A DNA stretch of 64,000 bases, taken from contig DXCT01000081.1 of assembly GCA_019115865.1 (NCBI GenBank), forward strand, positions 92,305 through 156,304, in the 5' to 3' direction. The notes beneath the pieces are model-generated. The model was not told the origin of the DNA and did not search any database. It saw only the letters and a program-made list of their open reading frames with translations. The position numbers and the translations under genes were made by a program. This stretch comes from Candidatus Yaniella excrementavium (GTDB lineage: Bacteria > Actinomycetota > Actinomycetes > Actinomycetales > Micrococcaceae). Of the stretch, positions 9,024 to 18,316 are shown one piece after another (within the stretch, counting starts at the first letter, position 1; each line of letters begins with the position of its first letter).

Positions 9024-9926
9024 ATGACTAACGAACGTTCCTCAGCATCATCGACGAAACCGAAGTTGAACTTTCGGTTCGTGCTGTCTGGTGCATGGAT
9101 CGGTGGATTTGTCTTTTGTATTATTTTTGCGATTGCCACTGTGTTCCTGGGCAACTGGCAGATGGATCGACGCATGGACAAGGTTGCTGAAATCAATACC
9201 ATCGTCGATAACTATGATCTTGAGCCGGTTTCGTACGCGGATGCTTCGCATGTGTTCACTGATTTCGACGAAGAACAGAAGTGGACCCCTATTAAAGTTC
9301 GGGGTGAATACTTGGATGAGGATACCCTTGTGGCGCGCAATAGGCCACGGGCTGGTCGCCCAGGCTTTGAGGTCCTTGTGCCGTTTGAAACAGATTCGGG
9401 TGACCGTCTCTTGGTGGACCGCGGTTGGCTACCGCTGGGAGCCGATGCATCCGCTCCGGATGCTGTCCCTGCGCCACCAGAGGGACAGACAGAACTTATT
9501 ATTCGAGCTATTCCTGGTGAAGTCTCGGTAGATCGCGGTGCCCCAGAAGGTCAGGTTGCTTCCATTAATTTGGCAAGCATTCGTGAAGAATTGGGATATG
9601 ACATTGCTGATGAAGCCTACGGGTTAATGGCCGCGGAATCCCCCGCCCCTGCCGACGCGCCACAGCAAATGCCAGAACCGCAACGTGATGAAGGACCGCA
9701 CTTATCGTATTCGATGCAATGGTTTACCTTCGGTTTAATGTCGTTTGTCGTGTGGGGCTGGTTGGCGTATCAGAAGGCCGTACGAAATCGTGAAGATGAG
9801 CTATACGGAGAACGTGAGGAAGATGGGTTTATCTCGGCGCACCGCGTGGAACGTGTCAAGCCTGTTAAACGTCGTAAGGGACAAATGACCGATGAAGAGA
9901 TTGAAGATGCCATGCTCAATGGTTAG
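9024..9926 (+). CDS. SURF1-family cytochrome oxidase assembly protein
   Basis: A 300-residue protein with a transmembrane segment near residues 25–47 and another near 228–248, the two-helix layout of SURF1. The first helix ends in the family motif GNWQMDRR (usually LGxWQxxR), and the periplasmic part has VDRGWLP. SURF1 proteins help insert haem a into subunit I of cytochrome c oxidase. The C-terminal 50 residues are charged and cytoplasmic. AGGTGA lies eight bases before the ATG at 9024; a GTG at 9012 is an alternative. It fits with ctaA and ctaB about 10 kb away, which make haem a. Confidence 0.88.
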   Translation: MTNERSSASSTKPKLNFRFVLSGAWIGGFVFCIIFAIATVFLGNWQMDRRMDKVAEINTIVDNYDLEPVSYADASHVFTDFDEEQKWTPIKVRGEYLDEDTLVARNRPRAGRPGFEVLVPFETDSGDRLLVDRGWLPLGADASAPDAVPAPPEGQTELIIRAIPGEVSVDRGAPEGQVASINLASIREELGYDIADEAYGLMAAESPAPADAPQQMPEPQRDEGPHLSYSMQWFTFGLMSFVVWGWLAYQKAVRNREDELYGEREEDGFISAHRVERVKPVKRRKGQMTDEEIEDAMLNG

Positions 9927-9956
9927 GCGGCTGTGCCTCATTCAACACAGGGCACT

Positions 9957-11555
9957 TTAGGCAAGTTCTACTAGCTCGAGATATTCATCGGACCAAATGT
10001 CCTCGTCGGCATCCGGCAAAATAAGGACCCGATCTGGGTCCAGTGCTTGCACAGCGCCGGCATCGTGAGTAACCAAAATAATGGCACCGACGTAGCTGCG
10101 AATAGCGCCTAGAATTTCTTCACGCGATGCCGGATCCAAGTTGTTCGTTGGTTCGTCTAGCAACAAAACGTTTGATCCTGATACAACCAATGTGGCCAAG
10201 GCTAACCGAGTTTTCTCGCCACCAGACAAAACTCCCGCTGGTTTATATACATCATCGCCAGAGAATAGGAACGAACCTAGAACAGTTCGTGCTGTTGTGT
10301 CATCAAGATCGGGCGCTGCGGATTTCATATTATCCAGCACCGACTGATTGACGTCTAAGGTTTCATGTTCCTGGGCGTAATACCCTAGTTTTAGACCGTA
10401 TCCGGGCTCTACAGCGCCAGAATCCGGTTGATCCTGCCCTGCCAGAATTCGCAATAGTGTAGTTTTCCCTGCACCGTTAAAGCCAAGGATGACCACCCTG
10501 GAGCCCTGATCAATGGCGAGGTCAACTCCAGTGAAGACTTCGGTTGAGCCATACGATTTTGAGAGCCCAGATGCTGTCAGCGGTACCTTGCCGCACGGTG
10601 CGGGTGTTGGGAAACGTAAATTGGCTACCTTCTCTTCGGTACGTTCCTCGGAAAGTCCAGCTAAAAGTCGGTCGGCACGCTTGGCCATATTCTGCGCCGC
10701 CACGGCTTTGGTGGCTTTTGCCCGCATTTTGTCGGCCTGTAAATGAAGTGCTGCGGCTTTCTTTTCTGCGGATGCACGTTCTCGACGTCGGCGTCGTTCA
10801 TCAACTTCCCGCTGTTTTAGGTATGCTCGATAGCCCATGGAATAGATGTCGATGACCTGGCGTGTAGCGTCCAAGAAAAAGACGATGTTCACGACTTCAT
10901 CTATGAGGTCTAAATCGTGCGAGATGATCATGAGACCACCCTCGTATGTCTTGAGATACTCTCGCAGCCAGATGATCGAATCTGCATCTAAGTGGTTTGT
11001 CGGCTCGTCAAGAATCATTGTGTCTGGTTTTTCAAACAGAATACGAGCAAGTTCAACTCGGCGTCGCTGACCGCCAGACAATGTATCGAGGGGGCGATCC
11101 ATGATCGAGCTTTCCAACCCAAGATTTGAGGCAATTGATGCGGCTTCTGATTGAGCTGCATATCCTCCGGCTGCTATGAATTCTGCTTCGGCGGCGGGGT
11201 ATCGACGCATGCCGCGTTCCATAAGCTTGGGATCGCTAGAACTCATTTCTTCTTCGGCACGGCGCATACGGCGTGTTAGTTCCGCAAGTTCGCGTGCTGA
11301 AAGAATGCGGTCGCGAACGGATTGGGTCAGATCCCCCGTCCGTGGATCCTGTGGCAGATATCCCACCGTGCCGGATCGCATGACAGTGCCGCTTGCGGGG
11401 ATAAACTCATCCATGAGCACTTTTGTCAGTGTAGTTTTGCCGGCTCCGTTTCGTCCCACGAGTCCGATGCGATCGCCGGGATTAATATGAAACGTGACGT
11501 CGGACAGAAGAGTCCTGGAGCCAACCACAACAGACAGCTGTTGTGCTGAAATCAT
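9957..11555 (-). CDS. ABC-F family ATP-binding protein
   Basis: A 532-residue protein with two ABC domains and no membrane segment. The first has GLVGRNGAGKTT near residue 35 and LSGGQRRRVELAR near 160; the second has ILGFNGAGKTTL near 350 and LSGGEKTRLALA. Between them lies a strongly basic, Arg/Lys-rich linker (about residues 245–300), as in ABC-F translation factors, which act on the ribosome. The subgroup (EttA-, Uup- or antibiotic-resistance-like) cannot be settled without a tree. GAGGTAG lies before the ATG. It stands alone, convergent with the SURF1 gene. Confidence 0.9.
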   Translation of the reverse strand: MISAQQLSVVVGSRTLLSDVTFHINPGDRIGLVGRNGAGKTTLTKVLMDEFIPASGTVMRSGTVGYLPQDPRTGDLTQSVRDRILSARELAELTRRMRRAEEEMSSSDPKLMERGMRRYPAAEAEFIAAGGYAAQSEAASIASNLGLESSIMDRPLDTLSGGQRRRVELARILFEKPDTMILDEPTNHLDADSIIWLREYLKTYEGGLMIISHDLDLIDEVVNIVFFLDATRQVIDIYSMGYRAYLKQREVDERRRRRERASAEKKAAALHLQADKMRAKATKAVAAQNMAKRADRLLAGLSEERTEEKVANLRFPTPAPCGKVPLTASGLSKSYGSTEVFTGVDLAIDQGSRVVILGFNGAGKTTLLRILAGQDQPDSGAVEPGYGLKLGYYAQEHETLDVNQSVLDNMKSAAPDLDDTTARTVLGSFLFSGDDVYKPAGVLSGGEKTRLALATLVVSGSNVLLLDEPTNNLDPASREEILGAIRSYVGAIILVTHDAGAVQALDPDRVLILPDADEDIWSDEYLELVELA

Positions 11556-11633
11556 GTATGTACTACCTCAAAATATATCAACGGGTGGACCACCGATTAT
11601 TTTAGGTGACATCCAGGTGTTTAGCAATTCTGT

Positions 11634-12320
11634 TCACTCATTGGTGGAGTATTCAGCATCCATGCCAGCTTGAATTAGGCGGGCCAGTTCATCGTGTGGG
11701 GTCGCACCACGTTGTTGTGCATACCGGACAATTGTGTCGGCGAGCTCTTGGTCCAGCTGTGTATGCACGGTGACGCTGCCCTGAGCTTTGTGTGTAGGCT
11801 CCGGCCTCTTGATCGGGTGAGACGCTGCTGGTTTGGAATTGTTGTCGAGGGTGAGCCCCGGACCTGAGGCCACTGACGTCCCACTCTGGAATGCTTTTGC
11901 GGCAGCGTTTGCTCGGGCGTCTGCTGCCTCGTTGAGTGGGTGACCGGAATGGCCACGAACCCATTCGAAGGTGATCGTCCGGCCGGCTGCTTTTGCAGTC
12001 GTCATCAGCTCATCGAGCCGGATCATGAGGTCTTGGTTGTTCACGGGTTTACCGTCGGACTTCTTCCATCCTTTGCGTTTCCAACCAGGCATCCATTTCG
12101 TGATGGAATTAATGGCATACTGCGAGTCGGCAAGAATGCTGGCGTCGCAAGTGGTGTTTTTGGTGGCTTCGAGAAATTCGAGGATAGCTGACAGCTCGCC
12201 ACGGTTGTTGGTGGAGTTTTCCCATCCACCTGCTGCCCAGTTGGAGTCATCGATATACCATGCCCAGCCGGCGGGACCGGGATTGCCAAGCGCGGAGCCA
12301 TCTACCCCAACTGTAAGCAT
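11634..12320 (-). CDS. rnhA: Ribonuclease HI with C-terminal extension
   Basis: A 228-residue protein. Residues 1–145 are an RNase HI domain with the catalytic set Asp7, Glu42, Asp65, His124 and Asp134, so it should cut RNA in RNA–DNA hybrids. A disordered Pro/Ser/His linker follows, then about 40 residues (187–225) that look like a short ribbon-helix-helix or helical pair and may add nucleic acid binding. E. coli RNase HI is 155 residues, so the tail is extra. GGAGG lies seven bases before the ATG. It lies upstream of the suf terminator and appears to be its own unit. Confidence 0.88.
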   Translation of the reverse strand: MLTVGVDGSALGNPGPAGWAWYIDDSNWAAGGWENSTNNRGELSAILEFLEATKNTTCDASILADSQYAINSITKWMPGWKRKGWKKSDGKPVNNQDLMIRLDELMTTAKAAGRTITFEWVRGHSGHPLNEAADARANAAAKAFQSGTSVASGPGLTLDNNSKPAASHPIKRPEPTHKAQGSVTVHTQLDQELADTIVRYAQQRGATPHDELARLIQAGMDAEYSTNE

Positions 12321-12379
12321 GCTTGTTCCTCCAAATGTGATGACGGGTCATTATCTAGTGTACGGCGTTAAATGAAGGA

Positions 12380-12413
12380 ACCGGCCGCCCACCAAAGGTG
12401 GTTTGCGGCCGGT
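12380..12413 (-). terminator. Terminator of the suf operon
   Basis: ACCGGCCGC (12380–12388) pairs with GCGGCCGGT (12405–12413), with an inner CCACC/GGTGG stem. It lies just past the sufT stop. Confidence 0.7.
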
Positions 12414-12431
12414 CCGTTTACACTGTTGAGT

Positions 12432-12758
12432 CTAGATGTTGAATCCAAGGGCGCGCATTTGTTCGCGTCCGTCTTCGGTGATCTTCTCAGGACCCCAAGG
12501 TGGCATCCAAACCCAGTTGAGGCGCCATTCATCGACCATGGTTTCAACCGCACGACCAACCTGATCCTCGATCACATCTGTGAGCGGGCAGGCTGCTGTG
12601 GTGAGTGTCATATCGACGATGAGAGAGCCGTCCTCGGCGTAATTCAAACCGTAGAGGAGGCCGAGGTCAACGATGTTAATGCCCAATTCGGGGTCGATAA
12701 CATCTTTGAGGGCTTCCTCAATGTCTTCAAGTGGTGTTTGTGCAACAGTTTCGGTCAT
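12432..12758 (-). CDS. sufT: SufT / MIP18-type Fe–S maturation factor (DUF59)
   Basis: A 108-residue DUF59 protein with DPELGINIVDLGLLY and the conserved cysteine in TTAACPLTD. Proteins of this family help mature Fe–S enzymes, mostly as carriers or accessory factors. It is the last gene of the suf operon, 45 bases after sufC. In M. tuberculosis the equivalent gene (Rv1466) follows sufS and sufU; those two are not present between sufC and sufT here. The short spacing and terminator show the operon ends with this gene. Confidence 0.9.
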   Translation of the reverse strand: MTETVAQTPLEDIEEALKDVIDPELGINIVDLGLLYGLNYAEDGSLIVDMTLTTAACPLTDVIEDQVGRAVETMVDEWRLNWVWMPPWGPEKITEDGREQMRALGFNI

Positions 12759-12803
12759 GGTCCCTCCTGATCCGTCTTGCTTGGCACGATATCAGAAAAA
12801 TAC

Positions 12804-13568
12804 TTAGGCAGGTGCTTCAGTCTTCTCGTAGTTGACGTAGCCTTCGTCTTCGAGACGATCGGCCAATTCTTCGCCCCCGGAGTCAACGATTTTACCGTCG
12901 ACAAATACGTGCACGTAGTCTGGCTTGATGTAGCGCAGGATGCGTGTGTAGTGGGTGATGAGCATGGAGCCCATGTCGTTGGTTTCCTGTGCGCGGTTGA
13001 CTCCTGCGGATACGACACGCAGGGCGTCAATATCAAGACCGGAGTCGGTTTCGTCCAAAATAGCAAATTTTGGTTTGAAGAGTTCCAGCTGCAGGATTTC
13101 TGCGCGCTTCTTCTCACCACCGGAGAAGCCTTCATTCACGTTACGAGTAGCGAATGACGACTCCATTTCGAGGTTATCCATGGCCGAGCGTACATCCTTA
13201 GTCCAAGTACGAATCGCCGGTGCTTCGCCGTCAAGCGCGGTTTTTGCGGTACGCAGGAAGTTGGACATGGAAACGCCTGGAACTTCTACCGGGTACTGCA
13301 TGGCGAGGAACAGACCTGCTTGTGCACGCTCGTCAACTTCCATTTCGAGGACGTCTTCGCCGTCAAGCAGGATCTCTCCACCTGTGACGGTGTAGGACGG
13401 GTGTCCGGCGATGGCCTGGGCTAGGGTCGATTTTCCGGAGCCGTTTGGCCCCATGAGGGCGTGTGTTTCGCCGGACTTGATGGTCAGGCTGACACCTTTG
13501 AGGATCTCCTTCTCGCCCTGTTCAGTATCAATGCTGACGTGCAGATCTTTGATCTCAAGTGTTGACAT
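12804..13568 (-). CDS. sufC: Fe–S assembly ATPase SufC
   Basis: A 254-residue ABC-type ATPase of the SUF complex. Walker A is GPNGSGKST near residue 40, the signature FSGGEKKR near 150, and Walker B FAILDETDSGLD near 170. SufC binds SufB and SufD and powers the conformational change during cluster assembly. The DETDSGLD form is characteristic of SufC. It lies between sufD and sufT on the same strand. Confidence 0.96.
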   Translation of the reverse strand: MSTLEIKDLHVSIDTEQGEKEILKGVSLTIKSGETHALMGPNGSGKSTLAQAIAGHPSYTVTGGEILLDGEDVLEMEVDERAQAGLFLAMQYPVEVPGVSMSNFLRTAKTALDGEAPAIRTWTKDVRSAMDNLEMESSFATRNVNEGFSGGEKKRAEILQLELFKPKFAILDETDSGLDIDALRVVSAGVNRAQETNDMGSMLITHYTRILRYIKPDYVHVFVDGKIVDSGGEELADRLEDEGYVNYEKTEAPA

Positions 13569-13632
13569 TGTGGTCTAAGTCTCCTTGTTGCCCGTGTGGA
13601 ACGGGACTTTGAATTATGGCTACAGGTGGGGT

Positions 13633-14889
13633 TTAGAGCTCGAGGTCGGCGATTTCTTCTTCCATGACCTCGGTCACGGCAGCTTCGACATCCTCAATGC
13701 CGATCTTCTGGATGATTTCGTTCAGGAAACCACGCACGATCAGCTTGCGAGCAAGCGGCTCTGGGATCCCCCGAGCCATGAGATAGAACAATTGTTGTTC
13801 ATCAAAGCGTCCAACGGAAGAAGCGTGTCCTCCCGAATCAATGATTCCGGTTTCGATTTCGAGGTTCGGAATCGAGTCAGCTTGAGCACCTTCGGAAAGC
13901 AACAGGTTTTCGTTCTTCTCAAATGAGTTCGTTCCCGACGTGTTACCACGAATCAGGACATCTCCAACCCATACCGAACGGGCGCCCTTGCCTTGGAGTG
14001 CGCCTTTATACAACGCGTCGGAGGTACAGTTGTTCGTCGAGTGGTCGATGAAAATGCGGTGTTCCATGTGCTGTCCGGCGTCTGCGAAGTACAGGCCGTA
14101 CATGTTCGTGGTGGCACCTTCACCGGCGAACCTGGTGATCGGTGTGAGGCGCACAAGCGAACCGCCGTAGGTAATAACCACGTGCTTGAATGTGGAGTCT
14201 TTACCGAGCGAGGCTTGTTGCGAGCCAATGTGGACTGTTTCATCGTCCCATGCCTGGATTGAGGTGACGTTGGCGGTTGCACCCTCTCCGATGGCAAATT
14301 CAATGTTTTGGGAAAGAACGGCGTTACCTGTTTGGTTGATGACCAGGTTGACCTTGCTATTCGCTCCGATGGCAACGTGAATGTGCTGCGCGGCTGGGTC
14401 CGTTGATTCACCCTCAACCGAAATGGTGATGGGTGAATCAATGTTGACATTGTCAGCGACTGTAACAACGGTTGCGTCTTTGAAGGAGTTCCAGGCGATA
14501 GCCGATGTACGGTCGTCTGGAACCATAAAGGAACCAAGACGCTGATCATCACGTGAAACGGTTTCGATCGAAACATCGTCGTGTTCGGTTACAGTCACCG
14601 TTGGGGCTGCACCTGTCAGGAGGTGATCGTCACCTTCAGGCAGGTGCAGGTTGGCCAAACGGTGGAGTGGCGTGAAGCGCCAGTCTTCCTCTTCACCTGT
14701 TAGGACGGGAAAGTCAGCGAGGTCGAAGCTGGTCTTGCGATCAGCACGCGAGGTACCAAACTTGGTCTCTTCATCTTCGGCAGGTTGGGTTTCGGCCTGC
14801 TGAACGACGAGTTTTTCGCCCTCTTCACCCATACCTGGGATGAGTAGGTCTGGTCCCTCGTCGAGTGTAGTTGCGTCAGTGTTGGCCAC
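13633..14889 (-). CDS. sufD: Fe–S assembly scaffold SufD
   Basis: A 418-residue SufD with the long beta-helix core shared with SufB and a C-terminal helical region ending in IEDVEAAVTEVMEEEI. It pairs with SufB on top of two SufC subunits to form the scaffold. The first 60 residues are acidic and low-complexity. The start is a GTG two bases after the sufB stop, so translation is coupled. Confidence 0.95.
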   Translation of the reverse strand: MANTDATTLDEGPDLLIPGMGEEGEKLVVQQAETQPAEDEETKFGTSRADRKTSFDLADFPVLTGEEEDWRFTPLHRLANLHLPEGDDHLLTGAAPTVTVTEHDDVSIETVSRDDQRLGSFMVPDDRTSAIAWNSFKDATVVTVADNVNIDSPITISVEGESTDPAAQHIHVAIGANSKVNLVINQTGNAVLSQNIEFAIGEGATANVTSIQAWDDETVHIGSQQASLGKDSTFKHVVITYGGSLVRLTPITRFAGEGATTNMYGLYFADAGQHMEHRIFIDHSTNNCTSDALYKGALQGKGARSVWVGDVLIRGNTSGTNSFEKNENLLLSEGAQADSIPNLEIETGIIDSGGHASSVGRFDEQQLFYLMARGIPEPLARKLIVRGFLNEIIQKIGIEDVEAAVTEVMEEEIADLEL

Positions 14890-14891
14890 GC

Positions 14892-16352
14892 TTAGCCCAC
14901 CGATCCTTCCATTTGCAGTTCAATAAGTTTGTTCAGTTCCAAAGCGTATTCCATTGGCAGGTGACGCGAGATTGGTTCAACGAACCCGCGAACGATCATG
15001 GCCATAGCTTCTTCTTCCGAAAGGCCGCGGCTCATGAGGTAGAACAGCTGCATTTCCGAAACCTTGGAAACTGTCGCTTCGTGTCCCAGGGTGACATCGT
15101 CTTCCCGAATGTCGATGTACGGGTAGGTGTCGGTGCGCGAGATGGTGTCTACCAGCAGAGCGTCGCACTCGGTGTTGTTCGTCGAGCCCTTGGCACCTTC
15201 AGTAATTTGGACCAGACCGCGGTATGCGGAGCGGCCGCCACCACGGGCTACGGACTTGGAAATAATATTCGACTTGGTGTTTGGTGCCAGGTGCACCATC
15301 TTGGAACCGGTGTCCTGATACTGGCCCTTACCAGCAAACGCCATCGTCAAGGTTTCACCCTGGGCATGTTCACCAGTCAGGTAGACCGCCGGGTATTTCA
15401 TGGTGACTTTTGAGCCAATGTTGCCATCAACCCACTCCATGGTTCCGCCTTCTTCAACGACGGCACGCTTAGTGACCAGGTTGTAGACGTTTGTCGACCA
15501 GTTCTGGATAGTGGTGTACCGAACGCGAGCATCTTTTTTGACGATGATCTCCACGACGGCCGAGTGCAGTGAGTCGGTCTGGTAGATCGGAGCGGTACAA
15601 CCCTCTACGTAGTGCACGTAAGAGCCCTCGTCAGCAATAATCAGGGTGCGCTCGAATTGACCCATGTTTTCCGTGTTAATCCGGAAATAGGCCTGCAATG
15701 GAATCTCGACGTGTACGCCCTTTGGAACGTAGACGTATGAGCCACCCGACCATACTGCAGTGTTAAGTGCAGAGAACTTGTTGTCACCCACAGGGATAAC
15801 GGAACCGAAGTATTCACGGAACATCTCTTCGTGTTCCTTGAGCCCGGTATCAGTGTCCAAGAAGACGACACCCTGGCGTTCCAGTTCATCGTTGATCTGG
15901 TGGTAGACGACCTCGGACTCGTACTGCGCAGCAACACCGGCGACGAGACGCTCACGCTCGGCCTCGGGAATGCCGAGACGTTCGTAGGTTTCAAGGATGT
16001 CCTCTGGCAGGTCTTCCCAGCTCGTTGCCTGACGCTCGGTTGAACGAACGAAGTACTTGATGCGATCGAAGTCGATACCTGAGAGATCGGCACCCCAGGT
16101 TGGCATCGGTTTACGATCAAAGTATCGCAGACCTTTGAGCCGGGTCTTGAGCATCCATTCTGGCTCGTCTTTCAGCGATGAGATGTTGCGTACAACGTCT
16201 TCGTTAATACCGCGTTCTGCGTTCTCACCGGCGTCGTCCTTGTCATGCCAACCGAATTCGTAAGCACCGATGCCTTCCAGTTCTGGGTTTGCATCCAGAA
16301 CATCTTGGATCACACCGGGATCGGCGGTTTCTTGACTGATTTGATCCGTCAT
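14892..16352 (-). CDS. sufB: Fe–S assembly scaffold SufB
   Basis: A 486-residue SufB. It carries the conserved cysteine in the segment [14 protein letters not shown] and the C-terminal helical stretch with [18 protein letters not shown]. SufB is the subunit on which the new cluster is built from iron and persulfide. The ATG at 16352 is preferred to TTG 16358 because AGAGG lies six bases before it. It is the first structural gene of the operon, 92 bases after sufR. Confidence 0.96.
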   Translation of the reverse strand: MTDQISQETADPGVIQDVLDANPELEGIGAYEFGWHDKDDAGENAERGINEDVVRNISSLKDEPEWMLKTRLKGLRYFDRKPMPTWGADLSGIDFDRIKYFVRSTERQATSWEDLPEDILETYERLGIPEAERERLVAGVAAQYESEVVYHQINDELERQGVVFLDTDTGLKEHEEMFREYFGSVIPVGDNKFSALNTAVWSGGSYVYVPKGVHVEIPLQAYFRINTENMGQFERTLIIADEGSYVHYVEGCTAPIYQTDSLHSAVVEIIVKKDARVRYTTIQNWSTNVYNLVTKRAVVEEGGTMEWVDGNIGSKVTMKYPAVYLTGEHAQGETLTMAFAGKGQYQDTGSKMVHLAPNTKSNIISKSVARGGGRSAYRGLVQITEGAKGSTNNTECDALLVDTISRTDTYPYIDIREDDVTLGHEATVSKVSEMQLFYLMSRGLSEEEAMAMIVRGFVEPISRHLPMEYALELNKLIELQMEGSVG

Positions 16353-16444
16353 TATCAACCTCTTTTATAAACGGGGCGTGGTTTGTGCCCATCGAGCCCC
16401 AATGGGATGGAGTGTCTCGATGAATATTTTGTTTGTAGTTCGCT

Positions 16445-17194
16445 CTAGTTCTTGGATCCGCTTGCTGCGATGAGTGATGCGTGCGCAGCCCGTCCCAATG
16501 GTACGTGTGTATTGCACACGTGGCCACCAGTGGGCATCGTGGACAAGCGCCGTACGTCTACTTGTAGTAAACGCGCAAATAGGTCTGTTTCTTCCTCACA
16601 AAATTGTGGAAACTCTCCGGCGAGCTCTTGGATCGGGCAATGTCCCTGGCAAATCTGTGCTGCGCGAAGTGTCGTTACCTTGGCGACGCGTCCAGCGCGA
16701 CGGGTCGTTGCGGCAAAACCCAGATCGGCCAAAACAGCGGTTAGGGTTTGAATCCGCTCGTTCAGCCTGGCATCTTGTGGCAGTTGTTGATGGAAGCGCG
16801 TTTCAATATCTGCGAAATATTTCCGGGCGAATCCCCGGAGTGCTTCTTGGCCACCGAGTTCTACGAGGGTAGACATAGCTTCACTAGCAACGCCTAAATA
16901 ATCGTCGCCGAGTTCCACTTGCCCCTGATGTGTCACGACGTAACGCCGCGATGGCCGACCTGCTCCACGCTGTGACCCTGAGACAGCTTTTACCTCGACG
17001 AGACCCTCTTCTTCTAATGTATCAAGGTGACGACGTACAGCAGCAGCCGTCAAATCAAGTTCTTTGCCAATAGTCGCTGCGCTCACGGGCCCCTGTGACA
17101 GGACGGCATGCATAACCTTTTCACGGGTCGTTGATGATGATCCGTTACCCGTCGTTGGACCGTGCGATGGGGCGTCTGCGAAATTCGTAACCAT
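16445..17194 (-). CDS. sufR: SufR-type Fe–S responsive repressor
   Basis: A 249-residue transcription factor. An N-terminal winged-helix domain (about residues 20–90, with TAAAVRRHLDTLEEEGLV as recognition region) is followed by a dimerisation region. The C-terminal part has Cys residues in CQGHC and FC (C-x3-C-x12-C) and in GGHVCNTH, a likely Fe–S cluster site. SufR represses the suf operon when its cluster is intact. It heads the operon, so autoregulation is likely. A perfect TATAAT lies 11 bases before the ATG. Confidence 0.92.
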   Translation of the reverse strand: MVTNFADAPSHGPTTGNGSSSTTREKVMHAVLSQGPVSAATIGKELDLTAAAVRRHLDTLEEEGLVEVKAVSGSQRGAGRPSRRYVVTHQGQVELGDDYLGVASEAMSTLVELGGQEALRGFARKYFADIETRFHQQLPQDARLNERIQTLTAVLADLGFAATTRRAGRVAKVTTLRAAQICQGHCPIQELAGEFPQFCEEETDLFARLLQVDVRRLSTMPTGGHVCNTHVPLGRAAHASLIAASGSKN

Positions 17195-17205
17195 TGTATG
17201 TCCTA

Positions 17206-17211
17206 ATTATA
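17206..17211 (-). promoter_or_regulatory. -10 box of sufR, near-leaderless
   Basis: Minus-strand TATAAT ends 11 bases before the ATG at 17194, so the leader would be only about four to five bases. The -35 (TGGCCA, 16-base spacing) is weak. The AT-rich CTATAATTAG around it is partly palindromic and could hold the SufR site, but this is inference. Confidence 0.5.
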
Positions 17212-17386
17212 GACGAGATCTTGAGTTTGGCCACCCGGCGAGTTGTATTACTGGTTATACGCATTGTGATTTTGCTGACGGCCAATCTGTCTCATCGCGG
17301 CCTGGTCACCGTGCTGTCAATGTGTGGCTAGACTAAAAGCCGTGTTTACAGTCATTTTTTGCTCGAGCTTTGTGAGTCCATAGTTC

Positions 17387-18316
17387 ATGCTGTCGTTAAC
17401 AAATGTTCATCGCAATGTCCCGACGCGCACAGGTCGCTTCCAGATTCTGAAGGGCGTGAGCTTTGAAGCCAAAGCTGGTGAGGTCACTTCGGTTCTAGGT
17501 CCTAATGGTGCAGGTAAAACAACCACCCTGTCCATAGCGCAGGGTATTGATAGAGCCAGCTCTGGAAGCGTCAAGCTCTTAGGCGTTGACCCCTACCGAG
17601 CTGGCGCCGGCCTGCGAAGCCAGGTTGGCGTGATGCTACAAGAGGGCGGTCTTCCCATGGCGGCCACCGGTGAGCGACTGCTCTATCACCTGGCTCGGCT
17701 ATATCAAACTCCGGCTGATGTCGAGGCCTTGATGGGCCGTTTGCAGATCCATGAGTTTAAGAATCGCCAGATCCGTAGACTTTCAGGAGGCCAGCGGCAA
17801 CGACTAGGGATGGCAGCAGCACTTATCGGCAGGCCGCGTGTTGTATTTCTTGATGAACCATCAGCTGGCTTGGACCCGGCATCACGTCTTATTGTCTTTG
17901 AACTCATCGAGGAGCTCAAAGCAGCAGGAGTGTGCATCATTTTGACGACGCATCTCCTTGAAGATGCTCAACGACTAGCTGATCACGTCGTGCTCATCCG
18001 TGAAGGCCGTATTGAGGCAGCGGGTAGTGTCGATGAATTAACTGCCACTGAGCTTCGTCCACCATTTACCTTCCGGATGTCACAGTCACTCACCGAAGCA
18101 CAGCGGGCTGACTTCCCTGCACATCTGACACTGCTGCAAGACACCGTCGGCAGGCAGTCTGCTGTTTGGCGCGTCAGTGGGATACAAGGGCCTGCCGATC
18201 TGCATGAGGTAACCGGATGGTGGTTACGGCACAATTTAATGCCGACTGATATGGGACTTGCCGGAAAATCGCTCGAGGACGTTTTTTGGGAGCTGACCAC
18301 ACATGACAAAACTTGA
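17387..18316 (+). CDS. ABC exporter ATP-binding protein
   Basis: A 309-residue ATPase with GPNGAGKTTT near residue 42, LSGGQRQRLGMAAALIG near 135 and VVFLDEPSAGLD near 155. The last 90 residues form the extra domain typical of DrrA/CcmA-type exporters. It overlaps the permease gene by 14 bases. The pair sits between sufR and ctaA, as do Rv1458c and Rv1457c in M. tuberculosis. The transported compound is unknown; haem-related or lipid export are guesses. There is no strong Shine–Dalgarno sequence before the ATG. Confidence 0.9.
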   Translation: MLSLTNVHRNVPTRTGRFQILKGVSFEAKAGEVTSVLGPNGAGKTTTLSIAQGIDRASSGSVKLLGVDPYRAGAGLRSQVGVMLQEGGLPMAATGERLLYHLARLYQTPADVEALMGRLQIHEFKNRQIRRLSGGQRQRLGMAAALIGRPRVVFLDEPSAGLDPASRLIVFELIEELKAAGVCIILTTHLLEDAQRLADHVVLIREGRIEAAGSVDELTATELRPPFTFRMSQSLTEAQRADFPAHLTLLQDTVGRQSAVWRVSGIQGPADLHEVTGWWLRHNLMPTDMGLAGKSLEDVFWELTTHDKT

